From Flavobacterium sp. LC2016-13 (GTDB taxonomy: Bacteria > Bacteroidota > Bacteroidia > Flavobacteriales > Flavobacteriaceae), in contig NZ_WMDQ01000007.1 in assembly GCF_009707955.1 (NCBI RefSeq), forward strand, positions 62,001-126,000: a stretch of 64,000 nucleotides of DNA. The letters run 5' to 3'. Position numbers and translations under genes: made by a program. Position 1 is the stretch's first letter, and each line of letters begins with the position of its first letter. Of this stretch, positions 9,301 through 16,451 are shown in pieces. The notes under the pieces are model-generated. The model ran no database searches. It saw nothing but the letters and a program-made list of their open reading frames with translations, and was not told the origin of the DNA.

Positions 9301-11790
9301 CATACTGTAAAACCAAGTTTAATTGTTGTTTTAGAGAATTATGTGGCTCAATTTGAACAAGAAGAAAAATTCAATACTTTAAAAAGTGATTTCGAAAGCA
9401 AGTATAATCTAGGAGATATATTCGAATTAAAATACCATACAGAAACGCTTAAAAAAGAACTTGATCCGACGATTTTAGAATTTGCAGAAAACCTAAATGC
9501 ATCAGAACGCAAAGAAGTTGCAGAGGTCAAAAATTTATTCTTAAAAGTAAATTCTTCTTTAGTTGACAGCATCGAGAATTATGAAAACATAAGTCTTACG
9601 GAGATCGAAAATCGAATTACGGCGATTAATACAAAGAAAATGTACTTTGATTTGTACGCTTCGTTCTTTGATGAAATTCAGGATCTGAATCCATCTGTAA
9701 TTCAATTATTAAAATCGAAGAAAATCCCGCTCGAACATCTTAAAATTACTTTGGCAGAAAGATCTTTAGAGAAATATTATGCGATCAATTATACGCATAA
9801 AAAATTCAATATGGATTTGCTGCATACATCCATAGAAAAAGTAAAAAGAATGGTTGCCGATTTATTAGAACTAAACGGGAAATACATTATTGCAAAACAA
9901 GTCAGTAATCTGAAAGAATTGATTTTAACTTCAGAAATGTCCGTTTCCGGAATGACATCGGAACAAAAAGAAAGTAAAAGATCGATTACAGAAGGAAGAA
10001 AAATTCTGGAAAACGAATTCAGCAAAAGCATTCGATTTAAATCGATTCGTGAATTAGCTTCTTCAGATTCAGGACAAATTATCCGTGAAATAAAACCCGT
10101 TTGGTTAATGAGTCCGTTGAGTGTTTCAGATACTTTACCGGTTGATGAAAACTATTTTGACGTTGTAATTTTTGACGAAGCGAGTCAGATTACACTCGAA
10201 GAAGGATTGGTGCCGATTTACAGAGCGAAACAAACCATTATTGTGGGCGACGAAATGCAAATGCCGCCAAGTAATTTCTTTGGAAGTTCGTCCGGAAACC
10301 AAGACGATTTATGGACAGATGCAACAGAAGAAGATGATGATTATTTCTCTTTAGATGCCGATAGTTTCCTAACGCAGGGCGCGCGCAAATTTCCGTCAAT
10401 AATGTTGGGCTGGCACTATCGAAGCAAACACGAAGCTTTGATTGGTTTCTCAAACGCTTCATTTTATGACAGTAAATTATTGACGATTCCGGATTTAAAA
10501 GATCACAGCAAAGTGGGTGAAGCCATAATTGTTGAAAATGTAAAAGAAGCGAAGAAGAATTTAGATCATTTATTCTCGAAACCAATCTCGTATCATTATA
10601 TTCAGAAAGGCGTTTATAATGCGCGATCCAATACAAAAGAAGCAGAATATATAGCCAATATGGTTCGCGAACTTTTAGTGCAAAATAAAGAACAAAGTAT
10701 CGGAATCGTTGCTTTTTCGATGGAACAGCAAAACGAAATCGAAACGGCAATAGAAGCACTTTGTATTGATGATAAAGTTTTTGAAAACCTGATTGAAGAA
10801 GAATACAAACGTATTGAAAACAATCAGTTTGTTGGGCTTTTTGTAAAGAATTTGGAAAACGTGCAAGGAGACGAACGCGACATTATCATTATGAGTACGT
10901 GTTATGGATATAATCCGCAGGGAAAAATGTTGATGAATTTTGGCCCGATTAACAAACGCGGCGGCGAAAAACGACTGAACGTAATTTTCTCCAGAGCTAA
11001 AAGAAGTATGTGCGTCGTAAGTTCGATAAAATATACAGACATTAAAAACGAATATAACGAAGGCGCGAATTACTTTAGAAAATACCTTCAATATGCGGAG
11101 TTGATTAGTTTGGGACAATTAGAAGCGGCTAATAATGTTCTGAATTCGATAAACAGTAAAAACAAAATTGAAACTTCAAACATAATCGCAGATCAGGTTC
11201 AGGCAGAAGTTGAGAAAATGGGTTATTTTGTCACCAAAAATATCGGACAAAGTAAGTTTAAATGCCATTTAGGAATCAAAAAGTCGGCAGAAGACGAAGA
11301 GTTTGTTTTGGGAATTATGATCGATGACGATTTACATTATGCCAATAACGATATTCTGGAACAATATCTTTTAAGACCGGAAATTCTAAAAGCCAACGGA
11401 TGGACAGTTTGTCAAATCTATTCGAAAGACTGGATTGAAAACAAACCAAGAGTCTTAAAAATGATTGCCGCAGCATTAAAGAACGAATCGTTTTTTGATG
11501 AAGTAGAAATGGAAGAAAGTCACATTGAAATTGAAAATGAAACTCAAAATAATACTATTGAAGGAGAATCTAACAGCAATATTGTTTTCGAAAGATACCT
11601 AAACACATCAAACGGAAGTAATAAATTCTGGGAAATTAGTTCAGAAGGAAAAAATATTACCGTTCAATACGGCAGAGTAGGAACCAAAGGTCAAAGAATG
11701 GTGAAAGCCTTTGATAGTGAGGATCAGGCAACAAAAGAAAAGCGAAAACTAATTGCCCAAAAGGTCGCTAAAGACTATTTTAAAGAATAG
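6385..11790 (+). CDS. Giant DUF4011/COG1112-type SF1 helicase with kinase-like N-terminus and WGR C-terminus
   Basis: Protein of 1801 residues. Residues 1-230 resemble a protein-kinase C-lobe (IHNQGKV, DIFVLGMIL, ENRW), but the HRD-K-N catalytic residues read ASL-D-T, so it looks like a pseudokinase. A DUF4011-like segment begins near 252 (RLFDNSKRNRLLYF). The SF1 ATPase has Walker A GPPGTGKSQ near 640, a long coiled-coil insert, Walker B FDEASQ near 1262, and later helicase motifs (QGDERD, FSRAKR). Residues about 1600-1700 resemble the MTES_1575 restriction-fold domain, yet the Asp and Glu positions are replaced. A WGR domain (VQYGRVGTKGQ) ends the protein. WGR domains bind DNA ends in PARPs. 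Kinase plus COG1112 helicase recalls the Mokosh defence protein MkoA, but no PLD nuclease is present. Confidence 0.8.
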   Translation: MIKPIKESAFYQFITENFQKGPFANDDIVAIIMPLLKTVSAIHNQGKVASLQDISTIYIENQHFHITDDAFEVKDNTKVISAFFKSRSKAFEISGEHFNTTEIGEGVNREYGDKSVSETDAENSKKPVYVKDYSSYEFEFDHHDPLTDIFVLGMILASIALQFDFTDIEDVKRFVEYRKKMYFLNSKINPAIANIILGMTELNRENRWKDLNEIVEKLQNYRDYNPETEYDLSSLIDAKVQNKNQFIHEKLRNRLFDNSKRNRLLYFQPNLKFLNLTVSSVPQVLNYENIDPNSLFYWNAEISKKISNTSTISLNKYLEFGDNTYIVPTLDKIRLEANKDINEYGFSQLKLVLCNLNWFNTKENSSEKIVSPLLLASVTLTKKKGVKDDYTLEFLDSEVEINPVLANMLKDLYDIRLPETIQLSETKIESIYELLRVQVEKNSSGIVLDYIDKPKIKLIHSQAKQILTQFNKRSKKREAIQDKRSLNYSYQQENFQPYGLELFRNYVFTQASSLEYLINSDIKQNTQFFNENKTIEREFYQLDEGDVNPFRWEFDTCNLILGNFNYKKMSLVRDYNQVIENDVESNVFKSLFNSLAQKDFKNELESGNSFTKTFNVVASDPTQNNAVKYSESGESYIIQGPPGTGKSQTIANLIANYVANDKKVLFVCEKRAALDVVFYRLKNQGLDDLCCLIHDSQADKKEFIFDLKQTFKDFTASKNNFQSIAKSRNNLVEKIDAEINKVAVFHDFMNAKIDSETDLTIKSLFDVLVSNSHKALLDSLNILDDKAGLQDWNTHHELFEKLFEINQETNQSEFFSVHPFRFLKMDAFRKYQHISDLKKDLENSQEILENISERLDFVSIPTEIDTFFEIQKFLRKAMSTFIYFDTNQSELLEPNSSLFRALEKDVQTLLKLRSDIEKSAKQYPYWSSTMSETDARTALEIIRKNESSFFNFINSDYKKTKAEILAVYDINKHTVKPSLIVVLENYVAQFEQEEKFNTLKSDFESKYNLGDIFELKYHTETLKKELDPTILEFAENLNASERKEVAEVKNLFLKVNSSLVDSIENYENISLTEIENRITAINTKKMYFDLYASFFDEIQDLNPSVIQLLKSKKIPLEHLKITLAERSLEKYYAINYTHKKFNMDLLHTSIEKVKRMVADLLELNGKYIIAKQVSNLKELILTSEMSVSGMTSEQKESKRSITEGRKILENEFSKSIRFKSIRELASSDSGQIIREIKPVWLMSPLSVSDTLPVDENYFDVVIFDEASQITLEEGLVPIYRAKQTIIVGDEMQMPPSNFFGSSSGNQDDLWTDATEEDDDYFSLDADSFLTQGARKFPSIMLGWHYRSKHEALIGFSNASFYDSKLLTIPDLKDHSKVGEAIIVENVKEAKKNLDHLFSKPISYHYIQKGVYNARSNTKEAEYIANMVRELLVQNKEQSIGIVAFSMEQQNEIETAIEALCIDDKVFENLIEEEYKRIENNQFVGLFVKNLENVQGDERDIIIMSTCYGYNPQGKMLMNFGPINKRGGEKRLNVIFSRAKRSMCVVSSIKYTDIKNEYNEGANYFRKYLQYAELISLGQLEAANNVLNSINSKNKIETSNIIADQVQAEVEKMGYFVTKNIGQSKFKCHLGIKKSAEDEEFVLGIMIDDDLHYANNDILEQYLLRPEILKANGWTVCQIYSKDWIENKPRVLKMIAAALKNESFFDEVEMEESHIEIENETQNNTIEGESNSNIVFERYLNTSNGSNKFWEISSEGKNITVQYGRVGTKGQRMVKAFDSEDQATKEKRKLIAQKVAKDYFKE

Positions 11791-11802
11791 TGGGTAATTG
11801 TT

Positions 11803-11936
11803 TTAACACATAGATAAATAGCTTAGTTTGCGTTTAAAAGGCGTTTCATTTGCATTAACAAACATAACTATGTGTAGAAACGAGTTTCTTTTTTGCTCTT
11901 TTTTGGACAACAAAATTCTATGTTTCTATGTGTTTA
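11803..11936 (+). repeat. Dispersed hairpin repeat, copy A
   Basis: An element of about 134 bp with terminal inverted repeats (AACACATAGAT ... TCTATGTGTT). The interior includes AAAAGGCGTTTCA, AACAAACATA and AGAAAC-AGTTTCTTTTTT. A diverged copy in opposite orientation lies at 14251-14392. It carries no ORF and is probably a non-autonomous repeat that folds as RNA; it may also end the helicase transcript. Confidence 0.65.
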
Positions 11937-11975
11937 ATAATTTAATTCAGCGTGTTTAAAAAATAAAAATACAAG

Positions 11976-11996
11976 TTTGCGTAAATTTTACACAAA
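11976..11996. promoter_or_regulatory. Putative operator, distal half of a pair
   Basis: A 21-bp inverted repeat, TTTGCGT-N7-ACACAAA, with one mismatch between the arms. Its centre lies 52 bp from the centre of the perfect copy at 12028-12048, about five helical turns, so two bound dimers would sit on the same DNA face. It is the likely second site for the repressor of the NAD cluster. Confidence 0.6.
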
Positions 11997-12001
11997 ATAA
12001 A

Positions 12002-12031
12002 TTGTTTAATAAAAATATTAATCTATATTTG
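12002..12031 (+). promoter_or_regulatory. Promoter of the NAD/ADP-ribose cluster
   Basis: TTG at 12002-12004, a 19-base spacer, then TATATTTG at 12024-12031. This fits the Bacteroidetes promoter consensus exactly. The start would fall near 12038, inside the palindrome at 12028-12048 and about 20 bases before the ATG of the first gene. Confidence 0.75.
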
Positions 12032-12048
12032 CGTATAATTAACGCAAA
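12028..12048. promoter_or_regulatory. Putative operator overlapping the -7 box and start site
   Basis: A 21-bp inverted repeat with perfect seven-base arms, TTTGCGT-ATAATTA-ACGCAAA. It overlaps the last four bases of the -7 box and the predicted transcription start, so a bound protein should block transcription. With the copy at 11976-11996 it forms a two-site operator. The Nudix-winged-helix protein at 4478-5170 is the only local candidate regulator; this pairing is inference. Confidence 0.7.
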
Positions 12049-12058
12049 CTAAAAAACT

Positions 12059-12892
12059 ATGATACTTAACCTAGACCCAAAATTCACTCCTGTAACGAAT
12101 CAGGAAGAAATCAAATTTCAAAGTTTTACATTTTCTGGTGGCGAACCTCACATTAAAATCAATCCTGATTTTGATCATAATCAGAAAGTAACCATCACAC
12201 ACCGATTAAATTCATTCAACGATTTAGGTTTATTGTGTATTACAGTAGATGCTTTGCGCAGAATGGACGTTAAAATAATCGATTTGTTTATTCCATATTT
12301 TCCGGCTGCAAGACAAGATCGTGTCATGATAAAAGGAGAATCTTTATCTGTAAAAGTGTATGCAGATATTATAAACGGACTTCAATTGAATAAAGTTTTT
12401 GTTTTTGATGCACATTCTGAAGTAACTCCGGCATTGGTAAACAATTGCGAAGTGATTCCGAATCATACTTTTATCGCAGCAGTTTTAAAAGTAATTGGCG
12501 AAAACGTAAAATTAATTTCTCCTGACGGCGGCGCTTTGAAAAAAATCTACAAAGTTTCTGAATTTTTAGGCGGAGTTCCTGTTGTAGAATGCAGTAAAAG
12601 CCGTGATGTAAAAACCGGAAAATTATCTGGTTTCAAGGTTTATGAAGATGATCTAAACGGAATTGATTGTTTAATTGTAGATGATATTTGCGACGGCGGC
12701 GGAACTTTTGTTGGCTTAGCCGAAGAATTAAAAAAGAAAAACGCAGGAAAATTATACTTAGCCGTAAGCCACGGAATCTTCAATAAAGGTTTTGAAGTTT
12801 TAGATTGTTTTGACAAAATATTTACAACCAATTCAGTAAAAGACTTCGAAGGCGAAAGCGTAGAAGTAATCGGACTTGATAAGTTAGTTTAA
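12059..12892 (+). CDS. PRPP-synthetase-like enzyme (Prs or ADP-ribose pyrophosphate synthetase)
   Basis: Type I phosphoribosyltransferase-fold pyrophosphokinase of 277 residues, shorter than housekeeping Prs (about 310). It keeps the ATP motif ARQDR (84-88), FDAHS (116-120), KSRD (180-183) and the ribose-phosphate loop LIVDDICDGGGT (205-216). The N-terminus differs from normal Prs. Classical Prs makes PRPP from ATP and ribose 5-phosphate, which the NAMPT-like enzyme at the far end of the cluster would use to make NMN. In the phage NARP1 pathway a Prs homologue (Adps) instead makes ADP-ribose pyrophosphate, used by a NAMPT homologue to rebuild NAD+. Which reaction applies cannot be decided by eye. 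It is the first gene after the double operator. Confidence 0.8.
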   Translation: MILNLDPKFTPVTNQEEIKFQSFTFSGGEPHIKINPDFDHNQKVTITHRLNSFNDLGLLCITVDALRRMDVKIIDLFIPYFPAARQDRVMIKGESLSVKVYADIINGLQLNKVFVFDAHSEVTPALVNNCEVIPNHTFIAAVLKVIGENVKLISPDGGALKKIYKVSEFLGGVPVVECSKSRDVKTGKLSGFKVYEDDLNGIDCLIVDDICDGGGTFVGLAEELKKKNAGKLYLAVSHGIFNKGFEVLDCFDKIFTTNSVKDFEGESVEVIGLDKLV

Positions 12893-12918
12893 AAAGTTTC
12901 AAGTTGCTGTAGAGAACG

Positions 12919-13036
12919 TGAAACCTGAAACAAAGAAAACCTGAAACAAAAAAAATGCTATTAACCATTTCGAGTTTACGTTGCAAGGTTAAGTTCTGTG
13001 AATAACTTGAAACCTGAAACAAAGAAAACTTGAAAC
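12919..13036. repeat. Pair of 29-bp direct repeats
   Basis: Two copies of a 29-base unit beginning TGAAACCTGAAACAAAGAAA, at 12919-12947 and 13008-13036, differ at one base. They lie between the Prs-like gene and the coiled-coil gene. Similar GAAAC/GTTTC sequences occur near 55540-55590. Only two copies with a 60-base gap are present, so this is not a CRISPR array. Confidence 0.7.
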
Positions 13037-13050
13037 TAAACCACAAAAAA

Positions 13051-13383
13051 ATGAGCGATTTAAAACCAAGATTTATTGAATCTTTAAAAAGAAACAATGA
13101 TCAGATTAGAGAAGACAGAGCCAAAACAATTGGTGAAGATTCTGAACTAATTTACAGACGAAGAGTTGAAGATATTGAACTAAAAATTAAAAGATTAGAA
13201 AGAGAACAAGAAGGACTTATAGATATTAGTCCGCTGGATAAAAACAGTTTGACTTTTGCTGACTTTCAACCGGAAGCATTTGTACAAAAAGATATGGAAT
13301 TATCATTAACAATCAGAAATTTAAATATTCAGTTTGAAGTGACAAAAAAGAGATTCGAATATTTATTTGGTAAAACATTTTAG
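13051..13383 (+). CDS. Small coiled-coil protein of unknown function
   Basis: Protein of 110 residues starting MSDLKPRF; a longer reading from 13030 only adds residues encoded by the repeat and is rejected. The middle (about residues 15-60) is highly charged and heptad-like (VEDIELKIKRLEREQE), indicating a coiled coil. There is no signal peptide or membrane segment. It ends two bases before the vWA gene, so the two are translationally linked and likely form a complex. I do not recognise the family. Confidence 0.65.
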   Translation: MSDLKPRFIESLKRNNDQIREDRAKTIGEDSELIYRRRVEDIELKIKRLEREQEGLIDISPLDKNSLTFADFQPEAFVQKDMELSLTIRNLNIQFEVTKKRFEYLFGKTF

Positions 13384-13385
13384 TT

Positions 13386-14246
13386 ATGGGAGGTACAAGA
13401 TATGATTTAGGCGCTCGTTCAAGCAGAGCAGCGGCAGCAGGTTACGGATTTAAATCTGCAAGCGAAATTTTTGTTCAAAATCAAATAGGATTAGCACATG
13501 AATCGATGAATCCAAATGGCATTACTTTTAGAGAAGCCAGAGATTCTGAAGTTCATCCAAATACAGTTCCAATTATTTTAGGATTGGATGTTACAGGAAG
13601 TATGGGACACGTTCCGCATGAATTGATCAAAGAAGGACTTCCAAAATTAATGGGCGGAATTATTCAGGGCGGCGTTCCGGATCCGGCACTTTTGTTTTTA
13701 GGAATTGGAGATCATGAATGCGACAGATTTCCACTTCAGGTTGGACAATTTGAATCTGGCGATGAAGAACTCGATATGTGGTTAACAAGAACTTATATTG
13801 AAGGCGGAGGTGGAGGAAATGCCGGAGAAAGTTATCTTTTAGCCTGGTATTTTGCAGCCTTTCATACCAAAACCGATGCGTTCGAAAAAAGAGGTCAAAA
13901 AGGATTGTTGTTTACCGTTGGCGATGAACCAGGTTTAAAAACACTTCCGGCATCTGCAATTAAAGAAATTATGGGGGCTGGACAACAGACTTACACGCAT
14001 ACTGAATTATTGAAGGAAGCCCAAAAACGTTACGATGTTTATCACATTAGTTTGTTGCATTCAGACCAGGCCGTAAGAGCCGATGTAGAGTGGAAAGAAT
14101 TGCTGGGACACAATTGTTTGTCTATTCAGGATCATAAAGAAATTCCAAATCTAATTAAAAAGATCATTTGCGATAAACATAAAAGTTCAGGATCAGGATT
14201 AGGAACAATTCCGCTTGACGGATTGGATAATATTGAAATGCTATAA
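13386..14246 (+). CDS. vWA-like domain protein in the NAD cluster
   Basis: Cytoplasmic protein of 286 residues with a von Willebrand A fold. The metal-binding MIDAS begins LDVTGSM (residues 67-73), after a strand of hydrophobic residues. A Gly-rich stretch (YIEGGGGGNAGES) near 137-149 may supply the second MIDAS loop, and VGDEP near 179 the third. The N-terminus is Arg/Ala-rich. vWA proteins in operons often work with AAA+ or other ATPases as metal-dependent adaptors; no such ATPase lies in this transcription unit, although the SF1 helicase is just upstream. It follows the coiled-coil gene with a two-base gap. Confidence 0.75.
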   Translation: MGGTRYDLGARSSRAAAAGYGFKSASEIFVQNQIGLAHESMNPNGITFREARDSEVHPNTVPIILGLDVTGSMGHVPHELIKEGLPKLMGGIIQGGVPDPALLFLGIGDHECDRFPLQVGQFESGDEELDMWLTRTYIEGGGGGNAGESYLLAWYFAAFHTKTDAFEKRGQKGLLFTVGDEPGLKTLPASAIKEIMGAGQQTYTHTELLKEAQKRYDVYHISLLHSDQAVRADVEWKELLGHNCLSIQDHKEIPNLIKKIICDKHKSSGSGLGTIPLDGLDNIEML

Positions 14247-14250
14247 ATGT

Positions 14251-14392
14251 TTAACACATAGATTCATAGATTTTTGTTAGTTATTAAAAGAAAATAAAAA
14301 AGAAACTAGTTTCTCACACATAGAAACTATGTTTGTTTAAACTAGTGAAACGCCTTTTTAAGTTTCCAAAAATCTATGAATCTATGTGTTTA
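14251..14392 (-). repeat. Dispersed hairpin repeat, copy B (inverted relative to copy A)
   Basis: The reverse complement aligns with 11803-11936 through shared blocks (ACACATAGAT, AAAAGGCGTTTCA, AACAAACATA, CTATGTGT, AGAAAC-AGTTTCTTTTTT). Its ends are perfect 24-base or longer inverted repeats (AACACATAGATTCATAGATT and complement), so the RNA would fold into a long hairpin. It separates the vWA gene from the PurA-like gene. Together, copies A and B bracket the Prs-like, coiled-coil and vWA genes in opposite orientation. Confidence 0.7.
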
Positions 14393-14408
14393 AATAATAT
14401 TTAAAATA

Positions 14409-15491
14409 ATGAAAACAGCACAAATAGTTATAGGTTTAGGATTTGGAGATGAAGGAAAAGGAATTACAACAGATTTTCTGGCGAAACAAAATCCTGAATC
14501 TATAGTTATTCGGTTTTCAGGAGGACAACAAGCGGCGCATACCGTAATGATTGATGATAAAAAACACGTTCATTCGAGTTTTGCGAGCGGAGCGCTTCGC
14601 GGTTTGCCTTCTTATTATAGTGAACATTGCACGATTCATCCTGTTTTTCTATTCAATGAACAAGAAGAATTAAAGGAAAAAGGTGGAAATATTGAACTTC
14701 ATATTCATCCTTTAGCAAAAGTTACAACACCTTTTGATGTTTGGCAAAACAGAAATAACGTTAGAAATTTAGATCACGGAACTTGTGGAAAAGGAGTTGG
14801 AGCCACCATGAAGCGTAATGAAGGTCCCTACAAATTATTCGCAATAGATTTGATTGCACCGAGACAAATGCTTTTAGAAAAGTTAGAAAAGATAGCCTAT
14901 TATTATGGTTTTCTAAATGAAAGTGAAATCGATGAAGAAGTAAACCATTACCTCGAAGTTATTGATAAAATGCAGTGGAATATCAATGATTATAGTTTTT
15001 TAGAAAAGTATCCTAATCTTATTTTTGAAGGAAGCCAGGGTGTTTTACTCGATATGGATCACGGCGTTTTTCCGAATGTAACGTATGCGAATACAACCTC
15101 AAAGAATGCATTTGAAATCTGTAAAAAATTAGAAATTACAGCTATCGAAATGTATTATGTGACCAGAAGTTATTCAACCCGACACGGAAGCGGCTGGATG
15201 AGTAATGAAAGAGAATTAAAATTAAAAAATAACGAAGAAGAAACCTGTGTTTACAATGATTTTCAAAGAGAATTTCGAACAGGCGATTTAGATTATAATC
15301 TTTTAAATTACAGCTTAAAATTAGATGCCGCTTATAGTCTGAATGCGAAAAGAAATCTGGTTGTAACTTGTATGGATCAGATTGAAATTGATTACGAATT
15401 TGAAAAACTAACAACTGAGTTTACAGAAATCTACGGATCATTTTCACCCGATTCTAAAGATTTTAAACAAATAACTTCTTTGTTTCAATAA
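14409..15491 (+). CDS. Short, divergent adenylosuccinate synthetase-like protein (PurA paralogue)
   Basis: PurA-superfamily protein of 360 residues, against about 425 for normal PurA. The GTP loop GFGDEGKG (residues 11-18) keeps the catalytic-base Asp14; SGGQQAAHTV (38-46) keeps the catalytic His44; FEGSQG near 206 and RHGSG near 257 are recognisable. The usual guanine-binding TKLD is altered (TCMDQIE), and the C-terminal segment with the IST-GP motif is missing. Normal PurA joins IMP and aspartate using GTP. Here the IMP pocket is altered, so the nucleotide may differ. The retained Asp argues against the phage PurZ (2-aminoadenine) branch, where it is Ser. Its place in an ADP-ribose cluster suggests a special role in nucleotide salvage or modification. 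Confidence 0.75.
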   Translation: MKTAQIVIGLGFGDEGKGITTDFLAKQNPESIVIRFSGGQQAAHTVMIDDKKHVHSSFASGALRGLPSYYSEHCTIHPVFLFNEQEELKEKGGNIELHIHPLAKVTTPFDVWQNRNNVRNLDHGTCGKGVGATMKRNEGPYKLFAIDLIAPRQMLLEKLEKIAYYYGFLNESEIDEEVNHYLEVIDKMQWNINDYSFLEKYPNLIFEGSQGVLLDMDHGVFPNVTYANTTSKNAFEICKKLEITAIEMYYVTRSYSTRHGSGWMSNERELKLKNNEEETCVYNDFQREFRTGDLDYNLLNYSLKLDAAYSLNAKRNLVVTCMDQIEIDYEFEKLTTEFTEIYGSFSPDSKDFKQITSLFQ

Positions 15492-15500
15492 AGGAAAAAA

Positions 15501-16028
15501 ATGAGATACAATATAGAAAATATAGCTCCGGAAAGTAAGTTTTTATTTTTCTGGGGACATCAGCCAAGCAAAGACGGAACGATAACCAAAACTTGTTTTA
15601 GCCAATGGTGGTTAAGCTCTTTTCAAGTCGATAAAGTCATTTATAAAACGGCAGAACACTGGATGATGGCCAAAAAAGCCGAATTGTTTAATGACAATGA
15701 AGTTTTAGCAAAAATCATTAAAGCCAATTCTCCAGCCGAAGTGAAAAAGTTAGGTCGTGAGGTCAAAAATTACGATGATAAACTTTGGTTATCGAATCGA
15801 TACGAAATCGTGAAACAAGGGAATTATCATAAATTCAATCAGAATAAAGACTTAAAAACGTTTTTATTAAATACCAAAGATAGAGTTATAGTTGAAGCAA
15901 GTCCAGTTGACCCAATTTGGGGAATTGGTATGGCGAGTGATCATAAAGATGTTTTGAATCCGGAGAAATGGAGGGGGTTGAATCTTTTGGGTTTTGCTTT
16001 GATGGAAGTTAGGGATGAATTGAAATAA
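15501..16028 (+). CDS. NADAR-family protein (YbiA-like N-glycosidase fold)
   Basis: NADAR domain protein of 175 residues covering the whole chain. Typical motifs are FLFFWGH near residue 14, FSQWWLSSF near 33, KTAEHWMMAKKA near 50, and the C-terminal WGIGM...LGFALMEVRDEL. NADAR proteins cleave N-glycosidic bonds in riboflavin intermediates (YbiA/RibX type) or remove ADP-ribose from guanine in DNA (as antitoxin of DarT-type toxins). The neighbours (macro domain, KptA) favour an ADP-ribose role here, but that is inference. It starts nine bases after the PurA-like gene. Confidence 0.88.
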   Translation: MRYNIENIAPESKFLFFWGHQPSKDGTITKTCFSQWWLSSFQVDKVIYKTAEHWMMAKKAELFNDNEVLAKIIKANSPAEVKKLGREVKNYDDKLWLSNRYEIVKQGNYHKFNQNKDLKTFLLNTKDRVIVEASPVDPIWGIGMASDHKDVLNPEKWRGLNLLGFALMEVRDELK

Positions 16029-16037
16029 ATTTGAGTT

Positions 16038-16451
16038 ATGGAAACAACAAGATTATATCGTCCGGTAGGATTGAAAGAAATGGAGTTAATTGCGGAGACG
16101 GATTATAAATTATTTCCTCCGAGATTAGAGTGGCAACCTATTTTTTATCCGGTAACGAACCAAGCATACGCTGAGCAGATTGCTTTTGAATGGAATACTG
16201 TTGATGAATTTTCAGGATTTATTGGAATCGTTACTGCTTTTGAAGTTAAAACTGCTTTTCTTGAAAAATACGAAGTTCAAAATGTTGGAGACAAAAACCA
16301 CAATGAACTTTGGATTCCATCTGAAGATTTAGCTGCTTTTAATGCTAATATAGTTGAAGGAATAGAAGTAGTAAATGTACATTTTACAGATCGTTCTTTT
16401 GTAACTGAAAATAGCGAACTGAGAGACAAATTAAATAGTTTTAAAAAGTGA
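16038..16451 (+). CDS. Small ADP-ribosylation/crystallin-J1-like protein
   Basis: Protein of 137 residues belonging to a small family usually named ADP-ribosylation/crystallin J1. I recognise it by LYRPVG near the start, [13 protein letters not shown] near 28-40, FEWNT, and [13 protein letters not shown] near 91-103. The beginning recalls the first strand of ADP-ribosyltransferase folds (compare LYHGT in KptA), but this is weak. No catalytic residues can be assigned. It overlaps the macro-domain gene by four bases, so its product probably works with the macro protein. Confidence 0.65.
   Translation: METTRLYRPVGLKEMELIAETDYKLFPPRLEWQPIFYPVTNQAYAEQIAFEWNTVDEFSGFIGIVTAFEVKTAFLEKYEVQNVGDKNHNELWIPSEDLAAFNANIVEGIEVVNVHFTDRSFVTENSELRDKLNSFKK

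Noticed and set aside
10238..10759. Minus-strand ORF of 173 codons inside the helicase gene
   Set aside because: Antisense shadow of a gene with clear helicase motifs; its predicted protein has no recognisable features.
6385..11790. Direct assignment of the helicase to the Mokosh defence system
   Set aside because: Only the kinase-like plus helicase arrangement is shared; the kinase looks inactive, there is no PLD nuclease gene, and a WGR domain and a peptidase partner are extra.
12919..13036. Possible CRISPR-like direct repeats
   Set aside because: Only two copies of 29 bases with a 60-base gap, no cas genes, and the unit is a low-complexity GAAAC sequence.
13030..13050. Seven-codon upstream extension of the coiled-coil gene
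   Set aside because: These codons are part of the 29-bp repeat; MSDLKPRF after CACAAAAAA is a better start.
14409..15491. PurZ (Z-genome 2-aminoadenine synthesis) assignment for the short PurA-like protein
   Set aside because: The catalytic-base Asp of GDEGKG is present, whereas PurZ carries Ser there, and no Z-genome partner genes (DatZ, MazZ) are nearby.
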